Part shown: one piece after another, positions 25,271-33,919 of the stretch
Numbering within the stretch: the first letter of the stretch is position 1
Layout of the letters: each line of letters starts with the position of its first letter
Assembly (NCBI RefSeq): GCF_014384745.1
Contig: NZ_JACRSO010000001.1
Coordinates: forward strand, 558,001 to 622,000
Length of the DNA: 64,000 nucleotides
DNA from: Luoshenia tenuis
GTDB taxonomy: Bacteria > Bacillota > Clostridia > Christensenellales > GCA-900066905
Direction of reading: 5' to 3'
Translations under genes and position numbers: made by a program
Notes under the pieces: generated by a model
The model's input: the letters and a program-made list of their open reading frames with translations, nothing else
What the model was told of the DNA's origin: nothing
Databases searched by the model: none

Positions 25271-26299
25271 ATGAGTAAACAAGATAAACGCAACTTCGCC
25301 GTCTTTATCGACATGGAAAATGCGGGCGGCAAAGTCGCCATGTTAAACAGCATCATCGAAAAGGTCAAGATCCGGGGAGATATATTGCTTGGCAAGTGCT
25401 ACGGCTACTCCGAGCGGTACGAAAACCTCAAGGAGGTATTGCTGAGCAACACCTTCCAGGCCGTGCCCTCTTTAAAGCACGGCGTCAGCCAGAAGAACAG
25501 CCTGGATATCCAGCTGGTGATCGACGCCCTGGAGGTGGCCTTTTCCAACCCCCTGATCGACAGCTTTTGCATCGTCAGCGGGGACAGCGATTTTACCCCC
25601 CTGGTAGGTAAGCTCAAATCCATGGGCAAGTTCGTCATGGGCATCTCCCGTTCGGAGGTGGCCTCGCAGATCTTCATCAACGCTTGCAACGAGTTTGTTT
25701 TTCTGGAGGCGGCGGTCAGCGCCGAGCCGGAGGGCAAACGCGCGCGCTCTACCCCTAAGGCCAAGGCCGAGCAGGCCATCGAGCATCTGGGCGGCATCGA
25801 CGAGCTGCAGCGGATCATCGACCGCATCTTAAGCGAGCAGGCCGATGAGAACGGGCTGCTGTATGCCAGCACGCTAAAGGATACGCTGCTGCGCCTGCGG
25901 CCGGATTTTAGCGAGAAAAACTACGGGCAGACCTCCTTTGGCAAGCTGCTGCACCACCTGGAAAAGCGCTTTGGCCATATCAAAACGGTGTCTGACGAGT
26001 ATTCGCTGCTGGTGCGCGCCGCGACCAGCGAGGCCGACGAGGCCGGACAGGTGGAGACCATCAACAAAGAGAATTTTGTGCAGGTCTTTTCCGAGATCTT
26101 CCGCCGGTATAAAGACGAGGGCTTTGAGCGGGTGAACCCCTCCATCGTCAAGGCGGCCATACAAAGCGCGTATCCCGATTTTGACGAAAAGCAGATCGGC
26201 TTTCGCCGGTTCAGCGATGTGATCAAGCGCCTGGAAAAAGAGGGCGTGGTCGAGGTGGAGTTTAACGAAGCGATGACCATGCTCATCAAGATATTATAG
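25271..26299 (+). CDS. NYN domain and OST-HTH (LOTUS) domain protein
   Basis: A 342-residue protein. Residues about 8-150 form a NYN (PIN-like) nuclease domain of the LabA/DUF88 type, with acidic residues in VFIDMENAGG and IVSGDSDFTPLV that fit the metal site. Two OST-HTH/LOTUS-like winged helices follow, at about 172-250 and 262-340; the second ends FRRFSDVIKRLEKEGVVEVE. LOTUS domains bind RNA (G-quadruplex or structured RNA) in characterised cases, so a ribonuclease or RNA-handling role is likely. It is the first gene of a run with two aminoacyl-tRNA synthetases, 15 bases before glnS. Confidence 0.9.
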   Translation: MSKQDKRNFAVFIDMENAGGKVAMLNSIIEKVKIRGDILLGKCYGYSERYENLKEVLLSNTFQAVPSLKHGVSQKNSLDIQLVIDALEVAFSNPLIDSFCIVSGDSDFTPLVGKLKSMGKFVMGISRSEVASQIFINACNEFVFLEAAVSAEPEGKRARSTPKAKAEQAIEHLGGIDELQRIIDRILSEQADENGLLYASTLKDTLLRLRPDFSEKNYGQTSFGKLLHHLEKRFGHIKTVSDEYSLLVRAATSEADEAGQVETINKENFVQVFSEIFRRYKDEGFERVNPSIVKAAIQSAYPDFDEKQIGFRRFSDVIKRLEKEGVVEVEFNEAMTMLIKIL

Positions 26300-26314
26300 G
26301 AAAGAGGAGCCCTT

Positions 26315-28003
26315 ATGTGTGAAGAAAACGGCACCCCAAAAGAGAGTTTGAATTTTATTGAGGAAATCATCGCCCAGGACTTGGAGACGGGCAAGCATGA
26401 GCACATCCTCACCCGCTTTCCGCCCGAGCCCAACGGCTATCTGCATATCGGCCATGCCAAGGCGGTCTGCATCAACTTTGGGATGAAGGATAAGTTTGGC
26501 GGCCGCACCTTTTTGCGCTTTGACGATACCAACCCTTCCAAAGAGGATACCGAGTATGTGGATTCCATCATGGAGGATATCCGCTGGCTGGGCTTTGAAT
26601 GGGACGAGCTGCGCTATGCCTCGGACTATTTTGAGCGCATGTATGAGGCTGCCGAAAAACTGATAACCGAAGGAAAGGCCTATGTCTGCGACTTGACCCC
26701 AGAGCAGATGCGCGAGTACCGCGGCACCTTAACGGCGCCCGGCCGCCCCAGCCCCTACCGGGACCGGAGCGTAGAAGAGAACCTGGAGCTGTTCCGCGGC
26801 ATGCGGGCGGGCCAATACCCCGATGGCTCCCGGGTGCTGCGCGCCAAGATCGATATGGCCTCCCCCAACATCAATATGCGCGACCCGGTGCTCTACCGCA
26901 TCGTGCGCGCCCATCACCACCGCACAGGGGACAAGTGGTGCATCTATCCGATGTACGACTTTGCCCATCCGCTGGAGGACGCCATCGAAGGGGTCACCCA
27001 CTCGCTGTGCTCGCTGGAGTTTGAGGATCACCGCCCGCTGTACGATTGGGTGGTGCGGGAGGTAGGCTTCCCCCATCCCCCGCGGCAGATCGAGTTTGCC
27101 CGGCTGAACCTGACCCGCACGCTGATGAGCAAGCGCTACCTGCGCGCGCTGGTGGAATCCGGCACCGTTGAGGGCTGGGACGACCCGCGCATGCCGACCT
27201 TGAGCGGCCTGCGGCGCCGGGGCTATCCGCCCCAGGCGATAAGGGAGTTCTGCGCCCGGGTGGGCGTGGCCAAGGCCAACTCGCTGGTGGACGCCGCCAT
27301 GCTGGAAAGCTGCGTGCGCGACAGTTTGAACGATACCGCTCCCCGGGCCATGGCTGTGCTGCGGCCGCTGAAAGTCGTGCTGACCAACTATCCCGAGGGA
27401 GAAAGAGAAACGGTGCAGGTAGAAAATCACCCTGCGCACCCCGAGATGGGCACGCGGGCGATCCCCTTCTCCCGGGAGCTGTATATCGAGCAGGAGGACT
27501 TCATGATGGACCCGCCCAAGAAGTTCTTCCGCCTGGCGCCGGGGCGCGAGGTGCGCCTGAAGGACGCTTACATCATCAAATGCGAGGAAGCGGTGACCGA
27601 CGCGGCCGGCAACGTGATCGAGCTGCGCTGCACTTACGACCCGGAATCCCGCAGCGGCCTGCCTGGCAGCGCCCGCAAGGTCAAAGGCACGCTGCACTGG
27701 GTGGATGCCGCCACCTGCCGCGAAGCCACTGTGCGGTTATATGATTACCTGCTGGGCGAGCAGACCCAGGATGAGAACGGCAACGAGCTGACCCCCGAGC
27801 AGCGGATGAATCCGGATTCCATTCAGGTGCTGACCGGCTGCAAGGTAGAGCCCCGTTTGGCCCAGGCCAGCGCGGGCGAGACCTTCCAGTTCATGCGCCA
27901 GGGGTATTTTACCGCCGACAGCAAGCTCTATACCCCCGAGGCTCCGGTGTTCAACGCCACCGTAGGCTTAAAGGACAGCTATAAAAAGGCTGTAAAAAAA
28001 TAG
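26315..28003 (+). CDS. glnS: Glutamine--tRNA ligase
   Basis: Class I aminoacyl-tRNA synthetase charging tRNA-Gln directly with glutamine. The 562-residue product has the GlnRS-specific N-terminus [17 protein letters not shown] with HIGH at 44-47, the MSKRY version of KMSKS at about residue 270, and the C-terminal beta-barrel anticodon-binding domain. GlnRS rather than GltX-like identity is given by the [24 protein letters not shown] segment. Many Firmicutes lack GlnRS and use the GatCAB amidotransferase route, so the gene was probably acquired in the lineage. AGGAG precedes the ATG. Confidence 0.97.
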   Translation: MCEENGTPKESLNFIEEIIAQDLETGKHEHILTRFPPEPNGYLHIGHAKAVCINFGMKDKFGGRTFLRFDDTNPSKEDTEYVDSIMEDIRWLGFEWDELRYASDYFERMYEAAEKLITEGKAYVCDLTPEQMREYRGTLTAPGRPSPYRDRSVEENLELFRGMRAGQYPDGSRVLRAKIDMASPNINMRDPVLYRIVRAHHHRTGDKWCIYPMYDFAHPLEDAIEGVTHSLCSLEFEDHRPLYDWVVREVGFPHPPRQIEFARLNLTRTLMSKRYLRALVESGTVEGWDDPRMPTLSGLRRRGYPPQAIREFCARVGVAKANSLVDAAMLESCVRDSLNDTAPRAMAVLRPLKVVLTNYPEGERETVQVENHPAHPEMGTRAIPFSRELYIEQEDFMMDPPKKFFRLAPGREVRLKDAYIIKCEEAVTDAAGNVIELRCTYDPESRSGLPGSARKVKGTLHWVDAATCREATVRLYDYLLGEQTQDENGNELTPEQRMNPDSIQVLTGCKVEPRLAQASAGETFQFMRQGYFTADSKLYTPEAPVFNATVGLKDSYKKAVKK

Positions 28004-28013
28004 GAGGCGCGCC

Positions 28014-28577
28014 ATGACAAACGACGTAAGCCAGCTGCGCGAGCAGCGCCTGCCTGAAACGTTGGAGGTGCTTTTTACCGGGCGCATCCTGCGGTTAGAG
28101 CGCTACAGCGTGCGCCAGGCAAGCGGCCGCATCGCCAAGCGCGAGGTGGTGCGCCACCCCGGCGGCGCCTGCGTGGTGGCCGTAGATGAGGATATGTGCG
28201 TTACGCTGGTTCGTCAGTGGCGCACCCCCATGGATGAGGTGACGTTGGAGATCCCCGCGGGCAAGCTGGACGAGGGCGAGGGGGACCCGCTAGCCTGCGC
28301 TAGGCGCGAGCTGCGCGAGGAAACCGGGCTGCGCGCGGCGAACTTTGAGCTGCTCACCCAAATGTACACCTCTCCCGGTTACAGCGATGAACGGCTGTAT
28401 ATCTACCTGGCCACGGATTTAAGCCAGGGGGAGGACGACCCGGACGAGGGCGAGATGATCGCCCCGCAGCGCATGCCCCTAAGGGAAGCTGCCAGCATGG
28501 TCATGCGCGGCCAGCTGCCCGACTCCAAGACGGCGTTGGGGCTGATGATGGCTGCGGCCAAGCTGGGCCAGCTTTAG
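28014..28577 (+). CDS. Nudix hydrolase, ADP-ribose pyrophosphatase-like
   Basis: A 187-residue Nudix protein similar to NudF/ADP-ribose pyrophosphatase. The Nudix box runs from Gly83 ([24 protein letters not shown]); the spacer between the first Glu and the REL is one residue longer than the usual seven. The [16 protein letters not shown] segment downstream is typical of the ADPRase branch. It lies 10 bases after glnS and 41 bases before gltX, within a probable operon. It may clear ADP-ribose or a nucleotide diphosphate sugar; a role linked to tRNA charging is not evident. Confidence 0.92.
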   Translation: MTNDVSQLREQRLPETLEVLFTGRILRLERYSVRQASGRIAKREVVRHPGGACVVAVDEDMCVTLVRQWRTPMDEVTLEIPAGKLDEGEGDPLACARRELREETGLRAANFELLTQMYTSPGYSDERLYIYLATDLSQGEDDPDEGEMIAPQRMPLREAASMVMRGQLPDSKTALGLMMAAAKLGQL

Positions 28578-28618
28578 TTGAGAAAGATAAAACCATCGAA
28601 TCGAAAGGAAAGAAAAAC

Positions 28619-30076
28619 ATGCAGGTACGCACGCGATTCGCACCCAGCCCCACGGGCTATATGCATATTGGCAATCTGCGCTCGGCGCTATATACCTATT
28701 TGTTCGCCAAAAAGAACGGCGGCAAGTTTATCCTGCGCATTGAAGATACCGACCAGGAGCGCGAGGTAGAAGGCGCGGTGGAGCTGATCTACTCCACCCT
28801 CAAAAAGGTGGGGTTGAACTACGACGAAGGCCCGGATGTGGGCGGGGATTACGGCCCTTACATCCAGAGCCAGCGCCGGGGGATCTATAAAGGCTATGCC
28901 GAGGAACTGGTGAAAAAAGGCGCGGCCTACTACTGCTTTTGCACGGCCGAGGAGCTGGAGGCCGCCCACAAGGCTGCCCAGGCCAAGGGTGAAACCTATA
29001 AGTACGATAAGCACTGTCTGCACCTGAGCCCTGAAGAGGTGGATAAAAAACTGAAAAGCGGCGCGCCTTACGTGATCCGCTTTAACGCCCCTACCCAAGG
29101 GGAAACCAGTTTTACCGATGCGGTGTATGGCGAGATCACCGTGGAGAATGCCACGCTGGACGACATCGTGCTGCTCAAGAGCGACGGGCTGCCCACCTAT
29201 AACTTTGCCAACGTGGTGGACGATCACCTCATGGGCATCACCCACGTATTGCGGGGCAACGAGTACCTCTCCTCCACCCCCAAGTATAATCTGATCTACG
29301 ATGCCTTTGGCTGGGAAAAGCCGGCCTATGTGCACCTGCCCCCGGTGATGAAGGATGAGAAGCGCAAGCTCTCCAAGCGCCATGGCGACCCCTCCTTTGA
29401 GGATCTGCTTGCCGAGGGCTTTTTAAAGGACGCCATCGTCAACTACATCGCGCTGCTGGGCTGGAACCCCGGTACCAACCAGGAGATGTTCTCGCTTGCG
29501 GAGCTGGAGCAGGCTTTTGACTGGACGGGTTTAAGCAAATCTCCCGCCATCTTCGATATGGCCAAGCTGACCTGGTTCAATGCCGAGTACATGCGCCGCC
29601 TGCCGCCCGAGGAATACGCGGCCCTGGCCCGGCCCTGGCTGCAAAAAGCGCTGGATCCGGAAAAGTTTGACTTTGATTACCTCTATCCCCTGCTGCAGGG
29701 CCGCACCGAAGTGCTGAGGGATATCCCCGGCATGGTGGACTTTTTAAACGAACTGCCGGATTACGACAACGCGCTATACGTCCATAAGAAGATGAAGACC
29801 ACGGTGGAGAGCGCCCATACGGTGCTCAAAGAGTTGATGCCCCTGCTGATGGCGGTAGAACCTTGGAACGAGGATACCGTGCAGCAGGCCTGCAAGGAGC
29901 TGGTGGAGCGGACCGGCCGCAAAAACGGCCAGGTGCTCTGGCCGCTGCGCATCGCCCTTTCCGGCAAGATGGCCACGCCCTGCGGCGCCTACGAGCTGTG
30001 CGTTCTGCTGGGCAAGGAGGAGAGCCTGCGGCGGATCGCCGCCGGCATCGGCCAGACCGGCGAACAGGCAGAATAG
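28619..30076 (+). CDS. gltX: Glutamate--tRNA ligase
   Basis: Class I synthetase that charges tRNA-Glu, here 485 residues. The N-terminus [14 protein letters not shown] carries the HIGN form of the HIGH motif (15-18) and KLSKRHGD is the KMSKS equivalent. The C-terminal anticodon-binding cage is helical, as in bacterial GluRS. With a dedicated GlnRS in the same operon this enzyme need not misacylate tRNA-Gln, so a discriminating GluRS is expected; that is inference. AAGGA lies ahead of the ATG and a strong terminator follows. Confidence 0.97.
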   Translation: MQVRTRFAPSPTGYMHIGNLRSALYTYLFAKKNGGKFILRIEDTDQEREVEGAVELIYSTLKKVGLNYDEGPDVGGDYGPYIQSQRRGIYKGYAEELVKKGAAYYCFCTAEELEAAHKAAQAKGETYKYDKHCLHLSPEEVDKKLKSGAPYVIRFNAPTQGETSFTDAVYGEITVENATLDDIVLLKSDGLPTYNFANVVDDHLMGITHVLRGNEYLSSTPKYNLIYDAFGWEKPAYVHLPPVMKDEKRKLSKRHGDPSFEDLLAEGFLKDAIVNYIALLGWNPGTNQEMFSLAELEQAFDWTGLSKSPAIFDMAKLTWFNAEYMRRLPPEEYAALARPWLQKALDPEKFDFDYLYPLLQGRTEVLRDIPGMVDFLNELPDYDNALYVHKKMKTTVESAHTVLKELMPLLMAVEPWNEDTVQQACKELVERTGRKNGQVLWPLRIALSGKMATPCGAYELCVLLGKEESLRRIAAGIGQTGEQAE

Positions 30077-30086
30077 GTTTGCACAT

Positions 30087-30123
30087 AAAAGCCCCTTTGG
30101 CAGTTGTCAAAGGGGCTTTTTTA
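30087..30123 (+). terminator. Terminator of the glnS-gltX operon
   Basis: AAAAGCCCCTTTG pairs with CAAAGGGGCTTTT, followed by more T. Confidence 0.92.
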
Positions 30124-30188
30124 TATTGCTTTGGCGCGCCTATTTCAAACCGGTTTCCCACGCTAAAGCAATGCCTTCGCGCGTAAAA

Positions 30189-30668
30189 AAGTATGGGGTT
30201 TCGTTCAGGGAAGAACCAGAACTTAACGCGAGGCAGGGAGAAAAGTTAGGGAACGAATTTTATATGTTAAGGGGGAAGGGGGATTCCGATTTCCCCCTTT
30301 ACCCCCTTAACAATCCCTAATCCCCCCAAACGGCCACTCCGTGGAGGGGACGGAGGTTGTTCAAGCTCTCCGATGCTGATAAACCAATCAAGTTTCCAGC
30401 TGTTTCGCTTATGCTTTGCACTTCGATGTAATCCACACTCGCCTCCCTCTGATGAGGGAGGTGGCGCGCCTTTAGGTGCGCCGGAGGGAGAGATATATCT
30501 GAACAAACCTATACTTTAACGTTCGTTTCATTGTCATTCAGAGAGAGGCCGTAAGGCCGAGCGAAGAATCTCGTGCATGGACGGGAAAGCGGTGCTTGGC
30601 CTACGCCACGTGGTACAGGCGAGGCCAACAGGGCGTAAGGAGATTCCTCGCTTGCGCTCGGAATGACA
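30189..30668 (-). repeat. Composite non-coding repeat element, copy 2 (inverted)
   Basis: Read on the minus strand it gives module A (30668 to about 30535, GTCATTCCGA to GAATGACA), the end motif AAAGTATAGG, module B with its two hairpins (about 30490-30435), module C (about 30358-30217) and the end sequence GAACGAAACCCCATACTT at 30189. Module C is almost identical to 10302-10441, differing at only a few bases, while modules A and B have drifted. A further degenerate left half of module A lies at about 30729-30765. The open frames in this gap (30126-30320, 30267-30506, 30509-30734, 30663-30899) are repeat-derived. Confidence 0.88.
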
Positions 30669-30780
30669 GAATTGGAAACGATAACCTGGGCGGGAAAGTA
30701 TATTTTTATACACACCTACATCGTTACCTGCCATTCCAAAGCGTTAACGAGGCATCTCCTGGCAGCCGCAATTGAGGTTC

Positions 30781-31167
30781 TCAGCCGTTCTGCCCCGCGC
30801 AGATGGGCAGCCACTGGCAGCCCGCGCAAACCGTCTCTAGTTTACCCGCCGTCAGAATATGCCGCTTTACCGCCTCTGACAGCTCCAAAAAAGGGATGAC
30901 CTCTCCCTCCCGCAGCCCGCAGACCGCGAGCACGCGCCGGTCATACAGGCCGGGCTTAGGCGAGCTGCAACCCGTCCCCGCCCGCTCCGGGCAGGCAGCG
31001 CACAGCAAATCCGCCCCGCAGTGCAGCCGCACAAGCTGGGATGGATCGCCCTTCAGACTGGCATGGACGTGCACCATATTGCGGGTAAAGGCCGCGTCAT
31101 ATCCCTTGCCCGCGAAAAAATGCAGGCACAACCCGTGGTGGGGGCGCAGCGGCCAGGGCTCAGCCAT
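30781..31167 (-). CDS. DUF1284 domain protein, Cys-rich
   Basis: A 128-residue protein of the DUF1284 family. It opens with the signature LRPHHGLCLHFFAGKGYDAAF and carries Cys pairs at CAACPERAGTGC in the middle and VCAGCQWLPIC near the C-terminus, together with a Cys in the N-terminal LCLHFF. That number of paired cysteines suggests an iron-sulfur cluster or zinc, as for related small metal proteins. It overlaps the 3' end of bioY by 8 bases, so its translation is coupled to bioY. No activity is known. Its pairing with a biotin transporter gene is notable. Confidence 0.85.
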   Translation of the reverse strand: MAEPWPLRPHHGLCLHFFAGKGYDAAFTRNMVHVHASLKGDPSQLVRLHCGADLLCAACPERAGTGCSSPKPGLYDRRVLAVCGLREGEVIPFLELSEAVKRHILTAGKLETVCAGCQWLPICAGQNG

Positions 31168-31693
31168 GGCGCAGCACCAACTCCCGCCGCAGCCGGGGCG
31201 AAAGCATAGCCGCCACGGCGATCTTGACCGCGTCTCCGATCAGGAAGGGCACCACGCAGGTCATCAGCGCCGCGCCCAAGGCGCTGCCGGTAACGACCAT
31301 GAACCAGGCCGTGCCCAGCGCATAGCAAGCGGCCAGCCCCGCCACCATGCCCAGCGCCAGTGGCAGCGGGCTGCACCACTTTTGCACCGTCAACCCCGTG
31401 ATCAAAGCGGCCACCACATAGCCTGCGATGTAGCCCCCCGTAGGCCCTACGATAATGCCCAAGCCTCCGGTGAATTGAGAGAATACCGGTAGCCCTATCG
31501 CGCCCAGCAATACGTAGACCACCTGGCTAAGCGCCCCTACCCAAGGCCCCAATACGCCCCCGGCGATGAATACGGCCAGCATGGCCAGGTTGATGGGCAC
31601 CATGGGCAGCGGAATAGCGATCTGCGAGAATACCGCGGTCAGCGCCGCAAAAATAGCGCATAGGATCAGGGTACGGGTGGATAATTTCTTCAT
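31160..31693 (-). CDS. bioY: Biotin ECF transporter substrate-binding subunit BioY
   Basis: The S-component of the energy-coupling factor biotin transporter: a 177-residue, six-helix membrane protein that binds biotin and works with EcfA/A'/T or alone. The BioY signatures are present: IAIPLPMVPINLAML and the FTGGLGIIVGPTGGYIAGYV loop. Energising subunits are not in this window. AGGAGG precedes the ATG and a BirA-type operator overlaps the promoter region, implying repression when biotin is plentiful. The DUF1284 gene overlaps its 3' end. Confidence 0.96.
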   Translation of the reverse strand: MKKLSTRTLILCAIFAALTAVFSQIAIPLPMVPINLAMLAVFIAGGVLGPWVGALSQVVYVLLGAIGLPVFSQFTGGLGIIVGPTGGYIAGYVVAALITGLTVQKWCSPLPLALGMVAGLAACYALGTAWFMVVTGSALGAALMTCVVPFLIGDAVKIAVAAMLSPRLRRELVLRHG

Positions 31694-31705
31694 CTCGGCC
31701 TCCTA

Positions 31706-31737
31706 TTGTAAACTATAATTGATTTATAAGTTTACAA
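31706..31737 (-). promoter_or_regulatory. BirA-type biotin operator upstream of bioY
   Basis: TTGTAAACT, 14 bases, AGTTTACAA: a perfect 9-14-9 dyad that matches the biotin-repressor consensus (TTGTAAACC-N14-16-GGTTTACAA) apart from the innermost base pair. It lies immediately upstream of the bioY ribosome site, where a promoter would be blocked. Confidence 0.88.
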
Positions 31738-31825
31738 TAATCCTAACAGAAAGCTCTCCTTTCGTCAAGATAGAATCTCTTTTTGCATACGGTGATAAAG
31801 TATGCAAAAATTTCTTTCAAATCGG

Positions 31826-31854
31826 TTGACAGACGCCCCTTTCCCTGATAATAT
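31826..31854 (+). promoter_or_regulatory. Sigma-A promoter of guaB
   Basis: TTGACA, 17 bases, TAATAT, a near-consensus promoter. It would give a leader of about 135 bases before the guaB start. Confidence 0.88.
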
Positions 31855-31930
31855 AACAAATTAATAAGTTGCCCAAAAAGCTACATGTAGTATTTTGCGG
31901 CAGCCCATTTTAACAGGATTTTGATTGTGT

Positions 31931-31959
31931 GTACACAGCCTATCTTTTAGGCTGTGTAC
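31931..31959 (+). promoter_or_regulatory. Stem-loop in the guaB leader
   Basis: GTACACAGCCTA pairs with TAGGCTGTGTAC around tcttt, with no T-run after it. It could be a mRNA stability or regulatory structure. It does not match the purine riboswitch as I know it. A smaller palindrome CTACATGTAG lies upstream at about 31881-31890. Confidence 0.45.
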
Positions 31960-31998
31960 TGGTTTAACGCCCAACGCTTTGTAAAAGGAGAGAGAAAG

Positions 31999-33513
31999 AT
32001 GGCTTATTATTTCGATGAACCCTCCCACACTTTCGGCGAATATCTGCTGGTTCCCGGCTATTCTTCCACCGATTGTGTACCCACGAACGTCAATCTCCAA
32101 ACGCCGCTTGTCAAATTTAAAAAAGGTGAGCAATCCCCCATCCGCCTGAACATCCCGCTGGTATCTGCCATCATGCAGGCCGTATCGGACGATAAAATGG
32201 CTATCGCCCTGGCGCGGGAAGGCGGCCTTTCTTTTATCTACGGTTCCCAGTCCATTGCGGACGAGGCGGCCATGGTCGCCCGGGTCAAAAGCTATAAAGC
32301 CGGCTTTGTGACCAGCGATTCCAATATCAAGCCCGACCAGACCCTGGAGGACGTGTTGGCCCTTACCCAGCGTACCGGGCACTCCACCATCGCCGTCACC
32401 GAGGACGGCAGCGCCAATGGCAAGCTGCTGGGCATCGTCACCTCTCGGGATTACCGGGTCAGCCGCATGCCGCTGGATTTAAAGGTCTCCGAGTTTATGA
32501 CCAAGTTTGAGGACCTGATCTGCGCGGACGAAACCACCTCGCTCAAGACCGCCAACGACATCATCTGGGAGCACAAGCTCAACTCTCTCCCGTTGGTGGA
32601 TAAGCAGGGGCACCTGAAGTACATGGTCTTCCGCAAGGACTATGCCTCCCATAAAGAAAATGAGAACGAGCTGCTGGACAGCCATAAGCGCTACATGGTG
32701 GGCGCAGGCATCAATACCCGTGACTTTGCCGAGCGCGTGCCCGCCCTGGTCGAGGCCGGTGCGGATGTGCTGTGCATCGATTCTTCCGAAGGGTTTACTG
32801 AGTGGCAGAAGATCACCATCGATTTTATCCGCCAAAAGTACGGCGATACCGTCAAGGTAGGCGCGGGCAACGTGGTGGATAAAGAGGGCTTCCTCTTCCT
32901 GGCCAAGGCCGGGGCGGATTTCGTCAAAGTGGGCATCGGCGGCGGTTCCATCTGCATCACCCGCGAGCAAAAGGGCATTGGCCGCGGCCAGGCCACGGCG
33001 CTGATCGAGGTGGTCAAGGCCCGGGACGAGTATTTTGAGGAAACCGGCGTGTACGTCCCCGTCTGCTCGGACGGCGGCATCGTTTACGACTATCACATGA
33101 CCCTGGCGCTGGCCATGGGTGCGGACTTTATCATGCTGGGCCGCTACTTCTCCCGGTTTGACGAGAGCCCCACCAACCGCGTGATGGTCAATGGCACGTA
33201 TATGAAGGAGTATTGGGGCGAAGGCTCCAACCGCGCCCGCAACTGGCAGCGCTACGATATGGGCGGGGATAAAAAGCTCTCCTTTGAAGAGGGCGTAGAT
33301 TCCTATGTGCCCTATGCCGGCAGCCTGAAGGATAACGTCACCCTGTCGCTGAACAAGGTGCGCTCCACCATGTGCAACTGCGGTGTGCTCAGCATCCCCG
33401 AGTTGCAGCGCAACGCCCGCATCACCCTGGTATCGGCCACCAGCATCGTCGAGGGCGGCAGCCACGATGTGGTGCTTAAGGACAGCAACATCTCCGGGTA
33501 TTCGTATAAATAA
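31999..33513 (+). CDS. guaB: Inosine-5'-monophosphate dehydrogenase
   Basis: NAD-dependent oxidation of IMP to XMP, the first committed step of GMP synthesis. The 504-residue protein has an N-terminal barrel segment, a CBS pair (about 95-215) with ITRDYR-like VTSRDYR, and the active-site loop [17 protein letters not shown] whose Cys is the catalytic nucleophile. The flap dyad is seen as WQRYD. This form differs from the shorter E. coli type around the active-site loop and flap and is the version found in various Clostridia. The ATG at 31999 has AAGGAG ahead; an in-frame codon at 31954 is inside the leader hairpin. Confidence 0.95.
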   Translation: MAYYFDEPSHTFGEYLLVPGYSSTDCVPTNVNLQTPLVKFKKGEQSPIRLNIPLVSAIMQAVSDDKMAIALAREGGLSFIYGSQSIADEAAMVARVKSYKAGFVTSDSNIKPDQTLEDVLALTQRTGHSTIAVTEDGSANGKLLGIVTSRDYRVSRMPLDLKVSEFMTKFEDLICADETTSLKTANDIIWEHKLNSLPLVDKQGHLKYMVFRKDYASHKENENELLDSHKRYMVGAGINTRDFAERVPALVEAGADVLCIDSSEGFTEWQKITIDFIRQKYGDTVKVGAGNVVDKEGFLFLAKAGADFVKVGIGGGSICITREQKGIGRGQATALIEVVKARDEYFEETGVYVPVCSDGGIVYDYHMTLALAMGADFIMLGRYFSRFDESPTNRVMVNGTYMKEYWGEGSNRARNWQRYDMGGDKKLSFEEGVDSYVPYAGSLKDNVTLSLNKVRSTMCNCGVLSIPELQRNARITLVSATSIVEGGSHDVVLKDSNISGYSYK

Positions 33514-33543
33514 GCCGTTTTCTTACATTCTCTTTCTCGTTCT

Positions 33544-33573
33544 AAGCGCCCCGCTTGCGGGGCGCTTTTTATT
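33544..33573 (+). terminator. Terminator after guaB
   Basis: AAGCGCCCCGC-ttgc-GGGGCGCTT, followed by tttattt. Confidence 0.9.
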
Positions 33574-33750
33574 TCCATCGCGGGGAGGGATAGTAGCAGA
33601 GCAGGTGGCGCGTATCCGCACAGCACCATTTCCGGGGTTTGGAAACCGTCCGCTCGCGCGTTCGCAACAAAGGATGCGTTACAACTATTTATATTTACTA
33701 TCCTGGCCTATTTATATTCAGTTAGCTGCCGCGCCCGTCCCCCTCTCCCG

Positions 33751-33779
33751 TTGCCCCAGTTCTACAAGTATGTTATAAT
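33751..33779 (+). promoter_or_regulatory. Sigma-A promoter of the second MATE gene
   Basis: TTGCCC, 17 bases, TATAAT, about 140 bases upstream of the start. The rest of the 346-base gap 33574-33919 shows no gene. Confidence 0.6.
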
Positions 33780-33919
33780 ATTTTTATCAAAAACGTTTTA
33801 GCGCTCTTTTCTCCGCGCAGCGCATCTCACCTATTTAAAATTACGGGGCGTTGTGGCGCCCTTTTCCTGTGCCGTTTTTCGCACCCAGCAAGATAAACAA
33901 AAGGAGGCTATCTTCAGCC

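Noticed and set aside
26729..27697. 322-codon minus-strand frame opposite glnS
   Set aside because: Mirror of a highly conserved synthetase; no independent ribosome site or motif.
31860..31998. Purine riboswitch in the guaB leader
   Set aside because: The conserved core bases (for example TATAAT-CCT and the P1 pairing) are not present; only a simple hairpin was seen.
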